Below, in pieces: positions 7,624 to 20,300 of a DNA stretch of 31,673 nucleotides (positions are counted from its first letter, which is position 1; every line of letters begins with the position of its first letter). Source of the DNA: Intoshia linei (taxonomy: Eukaryota > Orthonectida > Rhopaluridae); assembly GCA_001642005.1 (NCBI GenBank), contig LWCA01000339.1, positions 1 through 31,673 on the forward strand, in the 5' to 3' direction. A program made the translations under genes and the position numbers. Under the pieces are notes generated by a model, which was not told where the DNA came from, did not search any database, and saw nothing but the letters and a program-made list of their open reading frames with translations.

Positions 7624-10600
7624 ATGAGAGTTTCAAATTACATTTTCATGTTTGCAGTTTTTGTAGTGCTATCTGTTGAAGCAAGAGATAATCGTTTGGG
7701 TAATTTTTTTCAATCATTGTGTAATATATTTAGTCCGTTTGTTAAGAGGACTTTATGAAAGAGACGATATCAAATCAGAAATAAAATACGCTGAAGGATT
7801 TGAAGGTACATTCTTAAATATTTATATAGATCAGTGATGGTATGGTGCACTTTATGTGCATAAAAGGTATTCGTGGTTTTAACTGAATATCCTTATTACC
7901 GATTTCTTAATTTTTCAAATTTTAAACCAGTTTTAATGCGATCAATTTGAATTTTCAATTTGAATTTGATCACTGACTAAAAAATTATAAAAAATGTAAT
8001 TTTATCAATATTTTTTTGAAAACAGAATTCAAAATAGTCATTCATATTGAGTCGGCCCTAAAGGTGATAATAAACAGAAATATATTTAATATTAAATTTT
8101 AAAGTATGAAATAGGAAGTTTCGATGGCGATTTCGAACCAATTGAGGACGAAAATTCTTTACATAATACAAGTTGATTAAATTAATTTCATCATAAAAAT
8201 TATAAAATTAGTGCCTTTGGATAAAAAAGACGCGGGTGGTAATTATTAAAAAAAAAAATTAATTATAAATTCAGGCAATCAACCAAACATTATAATTATT
8301 CTAGCCGACGATTTGGGTAAAATCATTAAACGAAAATGATTTGAAATCTTGATAATGATTTTTAGGGTACAATGATGTTGGATACCATAATCCAGATGTT
8401 ATAACACCAACAATAGATAAACTTGTTAAAAAAGGAATCAAATTGGACAATCACTATGCTCTTCCTCTTTGTACTCCGTAATTTCAGTTTTATAGTTTTA
8501 AATTTAAGCAATATAATTGTATACCTTTATTCAGTTATATTGGTGTACATAATATAATCCATGCGATGTTACTCATTGAAAATCACAGGTTAATTTCAAT
8601 AAATAGATTTGTTGAGAAATAATTTTTATATATAGTAAAACATAGATAAATAAGCTAAAAAATTTTATATATATGGTTGATGAACCACCATGTATCGAAA
8701 TGTAGCGTGCCTCGAAGACATAATGTAATGGGTAAATTTAAGAATCGTAAATTCTGTCAAAGTAGACCATCATATTTCAGACCTCCTGCACCATCAAAAA
8801 ACCCTTATTTAAAAAAAGTGTTGTAAGGTCGTTTACAATGTACAATATTTAGAATTTCAAGTTTTTATGGACACCATGTGAAAATGTTTTTTTGGTCAAG
8901 TATTTTAATTCTTCGTTCGATAACATTGAATTTTTAAATTTTTCGTTATACGAAGGGTGCAATTGCATCGTGTAATAGTATAATTTTTCATATTTAAACT
9001 AAATTACATATTTATAGATCACGATATGCTATAATGTCCGGTGTTTATCCTTTCAGAGTATGTAATGATAAATAAAATTTAATTATTTATAGGCTGGAAT
9101 GTCGGTAATTTCATGATTTTTAATGATAAAAACAATTATAATATAAATGTAGCACGGCGTTGAATCTGCTTACGTGGTATTTTTTATTTTAAAATAAAAA
9201 ATAAACATTTATAATTATAAAATGTAAGGCCCATTGTGCTCCAATGTTTTACGACTTTTTGCCTGCATACTTGAAAAAAGTTGGATATGAAAATATTGCA
9301 GTAGGAAAGTAATTTTAAGATATATTCAACATAACACATTTATAGATGGCATTTGGGGTTCTGTGATGAAAAATGTACACCTAATGCTCGTGGATTCGAC
9401 AAATCATATGGTTACTACAATGGATTTACCAGATATTATCAACATACATGTAATCTAGTGATTATCAAGTAGAGTTCGATTTAAGTATTTCATCGGGCCC
9501 AGTCATATTTTTTGTAAATTACCGACATTTTTTTTAAATTGGCAGTATACAAAAATTCGTATATGAAAAAATTTTCTTTTTCAAATCCATTTTCTGTCAT
9601 GCAAAAAAACAAATCCATAAGGATTAAATTGATTTTTCTTTTTTATGGTATTTTTTCGCGTTTCTACTCGAGAAGCAATACCAAAAAAATTAAATTTAAA
9701 TTGATTAAAAAATTTTGTAAGCATTCGGCTCATTCGTAGAAAAAGGTTTTTTAAACCTGAGGTATATCCTTATTATATGAAGTAAAATTTGCTAAAAATG
9801 TGTTTTTGTGATATCTGTGCATAACCCATTATACTCAGTCCCAGAATTTCAAAAACACAAATTCATTTTATTTGCTGCGGACAAAGTAAGATAAATTTTC
9901 CCTTCACTGTCAAAAATCCCAAATTACTCCTTTTTTTAAAAAAATGATAAAAACTCTAATTTAACGGTTTCACATCCAATGATTCATATATGAAGCATTC
10001 AAAAATTTAAAAAAAATGGAATGGTTTATATATGAATCATTTAGAAATTTTTACTAAAATTTACCAACCCTTTTGAGAAAATTTTAATTTTACCAATTCT
10101 AAAAAGAAAAATTCAGTTTTACCAACCCTAAAAAAATATTCAGTTTAACCAACCTTAAAAAGAAAAATTCAGTTTTATACCTCTTTTGAAAAAATTTTAG
10201 TTTTACCAATCCTAAAAAGAAAAATCCAGTTTTACTAACCGTTTTGGGAAAATTCTAGTTTTAATACCCCTATAAAAATTAAGTTTTATTAACCCTTTAG
10301 GTAAAATTCAACTTTTAACAACTATTACATGTGATTCTAAAACACGCTATCTTTTTCATTTTGGGTATTGAATTAGATTGATTTATGCAAACATGACATC
10401 CCATTTAGTTTACAAAATTGTAATTTTTAAGTTTTTTTCATTAGATAAAATGTAATCACCAGTATTGAATTAAAAAAGTGTATATTTTATGTATTGTATG
10501 GGTTACTGTGAATTTATATAAATGTATAATTACGCAAGATTTATAAAACTGCATAACAATTTCATAAAAGATTAAAAATAGTCATTTGTCAAGTTTTAAT

Positions 10601-12504
10601 AATAGGTAAAACTGGAATTTTCCCTAAATGGTTGGTTTATTTATGACCATAAACTAAAGCCTCTAGTATAAAATCTGATAATAAATCCTTTTTTATATCA
10701 ATTTTAAGAGATTTATGAATAAAAAACAAGAAAAATAAAAATGAAATTTTTTTTAAAAAAAATTAAAATATAACGAAAAAATGTGTAACCGTTCAATAAT
10801 GATAAAATAAAATTACTAACAATGTAGCAACAAATTATCTAAATTTTTAAAATTAAATTAAAAAAATTTACATTTCAGCATCTGGTGGTGGTTTTGATTT
10901 GCACAAAGACAATGTGATTGAATATGAAACCATTGGAACGCACACGATGGTTTGTATTTTAATTGAATTAACCTTACTAATTTCTTTTAATTACAGAAAC
11001 TGTTCTCGGATTACATTACGAAAACTATCAAAGAACAAGATAAAGCAAAACCATTTTTTATTTATGCGTCATTCGTAATTTTTCAATTAATTTCCATTAG
11101 TAATAAATACAAATGTATCATACAAAAAAGGATTCCAGTTTGTCATACAATTACAAATTACTATAATAAATTAATATAAAAATCTCTATGAAAATATTTT
11201 GATAGTAGCAATAGATGATAGCTAAAATATTACCTGTTTCAATAATATTAAAAATGGCGCATTTTTATTTATTGTGTTTATTTTTAGCAAATACAAATTT
11301 AAGATTTAAATACATGTATTAATATTCACTTAACTGCTGTTTATGTGCATATTGATGAGACTAAAAATGTAGAAAATGTCTAATTCTTTAATTTTTTAAT
11401 TAGCCTTCACCTCATTCTCCTTATGAAGCAGAACCAAAATATATGGAATTATACAAGGACAAAGATATGCCTAATAGCAGAAAAATGTTTTTGTCCCTCG
11501 TTAGTTCTCTAGACAATTCAGTTAAACGAATTGTTGATGACTTGAAAGAAGCAGACTTATACGATAATACAATTATAATTTTCCAATCTGATAATGGCGG
11601 TGCAACATTTGGGTATATTTAAAATGAAACTATATTAACAAATGTTACTATAGACCTGCCAGTAATGCACCCTTACGAGGAACAAAACTATCTCTATTTG
11701 AAGGAGGTGTTAAAGTTCCTGCTTTCATTAGCAGCCCACTCATAAAAGATAGTAGAGTCGTTACAGGGTAATTATGAAAAATGAAAATGTTTACATATTA
11801 ATATAATTTAGAATTACCCACACTGTTGACGTTCCAGTAACAATAATGGATTTAGCGGGAGTCGACGAGAGCGGTATTTTTACTTTTTAAAATAGTTTAA
11901 AATAACATGTTTAGAGTATCAAGAATTGGATGGTGTAAGTTTTGCTGACGTCATTACCAAAGGCACTGAACCAGAAAGAACTGAATTTGTACTAAATATA
12001 GATCTTGAGGAACCAAAATTGGCTGGACAAGAAGCTCTGAGGTTTGGTGCTAATAATATCATTAAAATTATTATAGATCCGGTAAATGGAAATTGATTCA
12101 AGGATTTGCTGGATTGTTTACCGGTTATGAAAATAATATTACTCTCATTCAACCCAAATTACCTGATCACATGGTTGGATATTTCAAAACGACGGGAGTC
12201 AATACTGATGTAATGGAGGAAAATAAAATAATTTTGCCAGACATTTTGTTATTCAACATTGAAAGTAATTATATTTAAAAAAATTATTAAACCATTAAAA
12301 ATAGAGGACCCTGAAGAACACACCAATGTGGCCGCTGAAAATCCCGATGTAGTAAAAAATTTACAAGAAAAATTAGATGAATATCATACACAATACGTCA
12401 AAAGTTTCCAAGGAACCATCAAACCGGAAGGTATGCCAGATCAAAATGAAGGATCATGGAAAACTGGTTGGTGCAGTGTAAATGAAAATGGAATAGAAAA
12501 CTAA
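7624..12504 (+). CDS. ARSB: Arylsulfatase B-like sulfatase, complete, 18 exons, 550 aa
   Basis: Secreted or lysosomal sulfatase hydrolysing sulfate esters; the B type acts on N-acetylgalactosamine 4-sulfate in glycosaminoglycans. Exons: 7624-7699, 7749-7805, 8115-8171, 8275-8316, 8366-8477, 9018-9057, 9093-9104, 9153-9176, 9229-9308, 9346-9449, 10879-10949, 10997-11074, 11404-11612, 11654-11767, 11812-11873, 11915-12041, 12077-12264, 12305-12504. They total 1653 nt and every phase agrees. A signal peptide (FMFAVFVVLSVEA) opens the protein. Family motifs: NIIIILADDLGYNDVGYH with metal-binding Asp75 and Asp76; CTPSR with Cys113, the residue converted to formylglycine, split across exons 5 and 6; VGKWHLG with Lys167; FQSDNGG at 312-317; and LRGTK-SLFEGGVKVP. 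Length is close to the family's usual 530 or so, with extra residues before the catalytic domain. Exons 7 and 8 are only 12 and 24 bp (AGMS, HGVESAYV). The in-frame ATG at 7519 is an unlikely alternative start. Confidence 0.93.
10050..10320 (+). repeat. Degenerate minisatellite in sulfatase intron 10
   Basis: About eight loose copies of a 30-35 bp unit like aattcagttttaccaaccct-aaaaagaaa. The same core appears inside the hAT-like elements at 15018-15899, 14863-16310, 20088-20917 and 29139-29754. The intron's left part (about 9457-9500: agtgattatcaag... atcgggccc) resembles the left end of the 20088 element, so this may be a decayed copy, but no right end was found. Confidence 0.7.
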
Positions 12505-12520
12505 TAACATAATAATAGTT

Positions 12521-12526
12521 AATAAA
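12521..12526 (+). terminator. Polyadenylation signal of the sulfatase gene
   Basis: AATAAA lies 17 bp after the stop codon. The 3' end must be short because the convergent E2 gene stops at 12644. Confidence 0.5.
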
Positions 12527-12643
12527 CGTAATACATAATTGTAGTTAATTTTGTAATGTGCTGTTTTCGTCAGCATTCAATTAGTAGGGTCCAAATTCTA
12601 ACATGAGAAATGAGAAATAAGATTTACTGCAATGTAAAGTACA

Positions 12644-13240
12644 TCATTTTTTTATATTAATAATAGATTCGTCTCTTTTATAAGCATTTTTATCGTTAAA
12701 TTCCGTAGCACTTTTCAGAAATAATTTAAAATTGTCTCTAAACTCGGCACCAATTTCAGATCTTATGCAATTAACAATATCAGGGTTTTCAATGGTTTGT
12801 AAGAGTTCCTCATACACTATAAATCATATAATCTAATTTAAAATGATGATTTTACCATTTCTGACATTATTATCCGGTTTCCATTGTGACGTAAGCGTAT
12901 AATTAAGACAAACCTGTCCACTTTCATCAATATTTGGATGATACATTGGAGTAATAAATACTAATTTAGGTGGAGAAAAAGGGTAGTTTACTGGAAAATT
13001 AATTTTAATTTGAAACGACCACTGATCAAATGGAATTTTGTTCTAAAAAGTATAAATATATTTTCTCACAATTTCATACAGGTTTAACTAATACACACCA
13101 TTCATTCGTATTTTGAGGATTTACACTTATTGTATCGTCATCCAGGTCAAATTGTTTTTTGAATTTTAGCAATTCCTAAAGTTTTATTTCATTAATTATT
13201 TCAATAATGTGCCAATTACAGATTGGATTCGTCGTGACAT
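12644..13240 (-). CDS. UBE2L3: UBE2L3-like ubiquitin-conjugating enzyme E2, complete, 158 aa
   Basis: E2 enzymes carry ubiquitin as a thioester and pass it to E3 ligases; the UBE2L3 (UbcH7) type works with HECT and RBR ligases. Exons on the minus strand: 13240-13220, 13175-13080, 13042-12856, 12816-12644; they total 477 nt with consistent phases and introns of 37-44 bp. The protein starts MSRRIQSELLKFKKQFDLDD. It shows the E2 core INFPVNYPFSPPKLVFIT, with Phe61 in the position that contacts E3s in UBE2L3, the HPN motif (74-76), and catalytic Cys84 in DESGQVCL followed by QWKP. Length is close to UBE2L3 (154 aa), and the YHPNID-GQVCL block and C-terminal EEF-like helix favour that subfamily. 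Unusual: Asn86 and Asn117 occupy the sites of UBE2L3 Pro88 and His119. It converges with the sulfatase gene, 139 bp between stops. Confidence 0.9.
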
Positions 13241-14346
13241 CCCGTTAGTAAAATGAAGTAAAAATTTTAATTTATTACTAATTTATGTACATAGCAACGT
13301 ATATTACGTTTTTATTTTGTTTTTAATTTTATTTTGTACACATCATACTTTGAGAGTATTAGCTTTGAGAGTTTATTAGTCATATTTACTTGGATTTTAA
13401 GAATAAAAAATGTTTTCATGTATTGTACAATGTATGCCATAACAGACAAATATTACAAATAAACGTTTTTTAAAGTGTGTTTTCGTAGACAAAACCAACA
13501 TAAAACTTAAAATATTTTGTATTCACTGTCAATACGTATATGTGTTATGTTTACGTGTAATGAACTAGTCATAAGTAACAAATAATGCGTTTTTTCTTCA
13601 AATTTTATACAAAAATGCTAACCAAATAAAAAAAAGTGGGAATTATTCATCATTAAAAAATAATGTTAAATTCAAGTTTAGGAATGACTTTAAAGTTTAA
13701 ATGATTGTTAATAATGAGTACCATTTTTAATTAAGAATTTTATTATTGAATCTATTTTTTTGGTAGAATTAGATAAGTCCGCCCTCGTTAAAGCTAAGTA
13801 CTGATTGTACTTAGTTGTTGTACGAATTTTATTTATTATAGGTTATATATTATTGAACAACTATTAATTATGTACCTATTTATGTGATCAGTTTAAATAA
13901 AACTTTAGTAAAAGTCAATGAAATTTACTTATTTATTTAACTTAAATTTTAAGTCTTAAATGATTGTAGCGTATACATAACAATGCAATGAATATAAACA
14001 TTTACCTTTATCAATATTTACTCAAGACATTCTCTATATATAAAATTATCAAACACTTTTAAATATAATTTTGTGTTATTAAATATTCATCGAAACTCAC
14101 TACAATGATGTATGTGGTCTGCGCTGCAGAATCTGCGGACGTTTTTTCGAACATGAGATATCAGACGATGATCCATATTAATATAATTCAAACACTGCCA
14201 TATAGAATGAATTAGTGTACCGTACTGAGGTCAGTACTACTGACCCGTAACTCCTTAGTAACGCATATATAATTTATTATTTTTATTTATTTATAATTTT
14301 CAAATTTGCCAATTGAAATAAAGATATTTTTATTTTATTGAAGTTT
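13241..14346. other. Divergent intergenic region between E2 and MUS81 genes
   Basis: Holds a diverged family E repeat (13745-13835) and a 7-bp-arm hairpin, ggtcagt-act-actgacc, at 14229-14245, about 100 bp upstream of the MUS81 ATG and overlapping a second palindrome (tactga-gg-tcagta). Both promoters should lie here. No TATA box was convincing. Confidence 0.5.
13745..13835 (+). repeat. Dispersed repeat family E, copy 3 (diverged)
   Basis: Matches the core of copies 1 and 2: a tctatttttttggta stretch, then gccctcg, aagctaagtactg and ttgtac. The hairpin is rearranged to ctaagta/tacttag. Its presence argues that family E is dispersed and that copies 1 and 2 need not be the ends of one element. 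Confidence 0.6.
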
Positions 14347-17300
14347 ATGGTTAACGAAAAACATAAAAACCCGCTATTTTCAAAGTGGATAAAAGAATTG
14401 TATAAATATGCAAATTTCTATAATAATTTAAATAGATATGAAGAAACTGTTAAGAAAAACAGCAAAACGAGATTTACTTTGAAAGAGGTAACTTTAGATA
14501 AAAATTTTCGTCAAATAATTACCAATACATAATGTAATATCATCTTCCATGTAAATTACACAGTGTAATGGTGTCAAGTTGGAATCAAGCGCAATGCCAA
14601 ACAAACGTCTGAATTAAACGACATTATAAATGTGAAAACTAAACCAATTATAATAATAATAATGATGGGCGTAATGACATTGTTAGTGAAGTTATTGGCT
14701 GAACGAAATTAATCAAATTTTTTTGGTAGTTAAAAATCATATGCAGGTTAATTCCTCGTTAACGGAACAATTGGTTCTAAAAAAAATCATTCCGATAACG
14801 AGGGGTTTTTTGGAAAAATATTCTTGTTAACATAATTTTTTATAAAGCATGATACATTAAATCAGTGGCTCCGATTGGAATCTAAAATTATATGGCAGGG
14901 TCCGTGAGATTCAAATAAAATATAGAAAAATTTTTATCAATTTTTGTTTATTTTTATAGGAGAATTTTTAATATTTATTGCAGAGTTTCCAGATGTTGAT
15001 TATCCCAAAGCCTAGATCAGGGCTGCACAACTTTTCCACCAATTCAGCCACAATGCTACTTTTCTCATTGATACTACGGCCGCACAAAATTTACTTTGAC
15101 ATTGAGAAAGTTTACTCTGGACCTAAATTTTAGGTCTAATAAAATAGTTTTCTTTAAATTTTAATATCAGCAAGTTTTAATTAAAATTAATTCTTAATTC
15201 ACTCATATAAATTAACACCACATTTGTCATTTATCTTAATCGGAATAAATAGCAATAGTAGGATTAATGCAGTGCTTCTCATGAGGGTGAATACGAAAAT
15301 TTAGATGATTGTAGGCTTATCCACAATTTTTAACATATTTCATTAAATCATCCAATTTAATATAATCTTATCAGAAAAAACCAAAATTTTACCAACCCTT
15401 AAGGAAGAAATCCTTTTTTACCAAAGTTTTAAAATAAAAGATACCCTATCTGATTCCAAAAGATCAAAAACCAAGTTTTACCAACCCTTAAGGAAAAAAA
15501 TCGCTTTTATTATTATGTTTATGAAAAATCTCCTTTTACTAATATTTTTTTGAAAAAACATTAATCATTAAGGTTTCGATAAATTATTAATAATAATTGG
15601 ACAACAGAAAAAAGTTCAATTAAAAACCGATTTGTTGATACATTAGAGTGGAAGACATACCAAACAATATGTAAATATTAATAATGACATAAAAAAAGAT
15701 ATCAGTGACTGCCTTGATTTTGTGTGCCGTTCGTTAACATTTGAGAAACTGGGGCAAAGTCAAGAATGTAATTTTTTCATTAAAATATTTTAAATAGACT
15801 TTGAATAAAATCTCATTTCAACTTTTCAATTTGAAGTAAAATGATATATTGCATTATGATCAGATTTAATTGACCACGGCCGCACGTTGTGCACCCCTGG
15901 CCTAGATGATTGCTACATTATTACTTCTAAAATCTCACTTTCACCCACCATTAAAAAAATTTAATAAAAAATAGTATTTCCAGGCTTTAAGGAAAAATTA
16001 ACTTTTACCGATATTTTTTACAAAAATCTGATTTTACGAAACCTTATGAAAAAAATCCAATTTTACTAATATTTAATACCCTTTTTCCATTTTTTTTTGA
16101 GAAACACGATTTTAACAAAAGCTTATGGGCAATAACTTTCTAATTAAACCCAAAACAAAAAAATGAAATTTTACCAATTCTCAATATAAAAATTTTCTTA
16201 TTTGCCAATATTTTTTTGAAAAATACGATTTTATAAAATTCTATTATGAAAAACCTTTAATTTTTTCATCAATGTTTTATAAATCATGTTTCACTTGGGG
16301 TCCAAAAAAATAATCGAAAAAGTTTTATTATAATTATGATGCTAGTCATTTTAAAATTTAACTGAATTTTTCTACTTTAGAAAAATTTACACTCCGTTAA
16401 TCAATAATTTTTTTTGTTAAATATGAATTATCCTGTACTTTTAAATTAATTTGATAATGTATAAATGCATAAAATAAAAAAGAATACTAGACGTTATTAT
16501 TTTTAATTGTTTTGAAATTTTTTAACTACATTTCTGCGACACGGTTCGTAGTTTGTGTTCGGAATTAGAACTTGGGATTACATTTTGTTAAATGTTTTTG
16601 TTGATGAAATTTTAAAGTTTTCACCTGAAACGGTGTTGCAAAACTTTTACATTTGAAAATATTCATGGATCACGAAATGATCCGGATGTCATACATTGAG
16701 AATGCCTTAGGTATGACTCAACTTTTTAAATTTCTTGGAAGTGTGACTAATAGAAATAAGGTTTAGAAACTGACATATAATCTAACTAATATATATATGA
16801 CCTAACAAAATATTTTAAATTTAATGATACGTTTTTTTGGTTTTTCCGTCAATATTTAAAATACATTTTAACCGGTTTTAGCCGTTATTCTCATCTAATC
16901 TATATAAGTGTTATGATTTTTGTTTACATTTTTAATTTAGGCTTACAATTCTATTTTAAAGTACCCGATGGCTCTCAATTCTGGCAAAGAATGCTACATT
17001 CTTCGTGGATTTGGTATTATTAAAATTTTGTGAACATGTCTTGGATATGTGAATAAAGATCGTGTCTAGAAAACAAACCGGCAAAACTATCGGCTACTTT
17101 TCCTAGTATATTTTCTTAGACTTATCACTTTCAAGACAATTTGTATATTACGAAAATCCCGCCTTAAATGATTAATAAGTTTGAATTTTTTTAATTCAAC
17201 TTTACTCATCAAGTTTTTGTTGATGTGCTTTAATTTAGTTACATTTTAAATATTTTATATTTTATTCCACAGGCAAGAAAACCTGTGAGTATATTGACAA

Positions 17301-20300
17301 AAAACTTGAAGAATACGTAGCCACGTCAGGCCATCATGTCATTACACATCCTAATACAGTATTACCAAATGTATGTTCTCAATTAAATGAAACTTCAAGC
17401 AATTCCAATATAGATGATATTTTACAGAAATGTGATGTAAAAATATTTAAATTAACTTGATTAAAAAATTGGCAACTTCAATTTTTAAAAATGCATTTCA
17501 AATATAATACAATTTTATATAGTCAATTTAATATACCCTAATTTATAATTTTTCATTTTTAGGGGATTTATATTGAAAAAAAGGAAAAAGGTATTTTAAC
17601 AAATATAAAATATTGTCCCCAATATAAAAGCGGTGTATATGGACTACTTATTGCTCTTTTCGGATTTCAAGTTTTATTTCTTGTGTATTTTTATTTATTG
17701 TGCCTAGCAACGAGATTTAAAACCTTTTAAAAAAGATTTAATTGATCGTGCTCAATCATTTTCTACTGCTTCGTATACCAAGGTTTTAGTTTTTTTTAAT
17801 TTTTATTATAAGGTTCTAAATATTATTTAGCCGTCAAGAATAAATTCACTTTACACGGCGTGGTCTTCTTGTCGGGATTTAATCAGACAAGGTTACGTGG
17901 AAAAATCTTTTGTTGGTCGTTTATGTAGGTACGTTAAAATAATTAATTACTATTTAATCATTACATTTCAAAATAATTGATTATTTTTAGATTTAATTTA
18001 ACTATCCAAGGAATTGAATTGTGTGAAAAGATGTTTAATTTAATCGATGGGTTAGATTTATTGTTTTGTTTTAATCTTTTTTTGAATTGAAATTATTTTG
18101 AAATTTTAAGCTTAGAAAATGTGACGATAATTTTTGTGTTGATACAGATAAAAGCGATTTTAAAAAAATGAAAATTTCCATTTCTGAATCTCTTGGAAAG
18201 CCTCATTCGGAAATAAAACGAATGGAACCATCAACCTCGTTAAAATTGTAAATGTAAAATTTTATTTATATTTTAGATCGTGTGAAATGTCTTATTCTAA
18301 AAATGATTCTAATTCATTAAAAAAATGCTATCTAAGTCAACCTACTTGTCAAACTCCAAAATCATGTAATCAAATAAAATGCATTTCTAGTTCTCAAAAT
18401 GTTATACTTGATGAAAATGAACAGGACGATTTAAATTTTTTTTGTTCTAATGAAATGGATTTTGATCCGTATTATCAAGATGATGATTCAATCAAAGTTG
18501 ATCTGGAATGTATCGAAATTAATTCTGATTCAGGTTTTATTTTTTTATTATGTATTGTATATTCCCGTCCGAGTATACCCGTATCGAATTTCATTAAATA
18601 TGAACAATTAAAGGGAAATAAAAATTATTCAAAAGTTAACTTTGCCAACACTTGAAAAAATCAATTTTAAAATTACACACATACGAAATGAATAGTATAA
18701 TCTATTCTGATGCGAAAATACCGTGCGCGAGATGTCTGAAAACTTTTTGTAAACGATGCGTAATTGCATATAGTTACTAACCAAGTCTTTACTGGTTTTA
18801 AGGTTAAACTTTCAAACTCGAAAGTTTAAATTTGACACGCTAAAGACTAATGATATTGAAAATTTGGTCCCATAATACAAAAATTTAGTCAAGTATCGTT
18901 GAGGGTCACGGTAGGGTACGTTCGTTCTGAATCCATTCATCACAATTCTAAAACTATTAATATTATTAATAATTAATGAAATAATGCCCTGATTGTGCTT
19001 TTTTACACGTCGGTTGACACAACTTTTTTTATTATATAGTTTAGATTCTGATGACTGCATCGTTAGCCAAATTATCAAACCTGAAACTATCAATACATCA
19101 AATAAATTACAATCAACTCTTCAAAATCTAAATTCTGAACCATTTTATGATTTAACTGAGTTGCAAGTCAATAAAAGCATTCCACAACATTTGCCTGGAT
19201 TTGAAGAAATAAGATGTTGCAATTTTAAAATAGTTCTAATCGTAGATAATATGGAATTTTGTACTAGGTTTGTTTATTGTAATTTATAGATTTAATTAAA
19301 TTTAGATCTGAAAATGAAAAAAAAATTGTTTTAAAAGAATTGGAAGGGATTTCTTATGATTTCAGAAAATTGGAAATTGGAGATTTTTTATGGATAGCTG
19401 TTGATCAATCTACAAGTAAAACATTTTAAATGTATATTATTGAAATAAAATAATGGAATGTATCAAAAAACTTTTAATAGTTCAAAATCTAATCTTTCAA
19501 ATATCAGTATTGAATTTGTTTTAACAAGTAAGATGATTAATCAATGAGAATGAATAAAAGTTATTTTAAAGAAAATGTTATTTATTTTTAACATTAAATT
19601 TTTTTGATAAATTTAATTTATAGGAATGGAATATGTCCTCGAATATATCATAGAACGGAAACGAGTAGATGATTTAGTAAAATCAATTTTGAATGGTAGA
19701 TTTCATGAACAAAAGGTATTGGTTATTCTTAGCATTAATTTCTTTTTAATATAAAATTCTAGTTTAGATTAAAAACTTGTGGTTTACCAAAATTATATTA
19801 TTTAGTTGAACAATATAAAAGGCAACATGTAAATCTTTCACTAGATGAGGGTTGCATAAAACAAGCTTTAATTAATACTGCTGTAAGATCATTTGTGAAA
19901 TGTTTATTTTAATTTAGATTATTGATAATTTTGTCATTATTGAAACTCAATCTCTTAAAGATACCTACAAACACATTGCTGAAATGGACAAAATTATAAC
20001 TGAATATTACAAAGTAAATTGTTAAAAATATAATTAAGTCATTCAGAGCCTAATATACCATACTCTATACTCTCGAAGGTTCTAGATCGGTGCTTCTCAA
20101 TGTAATAAACATCATGGGCCCTAAAATATTTATATGTAAATATTAATCATATTTTTAATATTTATTTATGTTTTTCTTCCAATTTCTAAAATATTTAAAG
20201 TTTTGTACAAGTTCGGTTTTACCTTAATTATATTTTCATTTTGAATTTAGATTAAGTGGTTTTTTCTCCGTATATTTGATAAAATTGTAATTTTTAAAAA

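Noticed and set aside
18812-19093. 93-codon minus-strand frame overlapping MUS81 exon 10, and the ttaaactttc/gaaagtttaa hairpin beside it (18804-18829)
   Set aside because: The frame overlaps a confident exon on the other strand. The hairpin is single-copy in the window and lies in an intron, so chance cannot be excluded.
19451-19527. Possible extra MUS81 exon ([17 protein letters not shown]) ending at a good donor (A|GTAAGA)
   Set aside because: No acceptor with the right phase precedes it; the frame hits a stop upstream. Joining exon 11 directly to exon 12 keeps frame and places ERKRVDD correctly.
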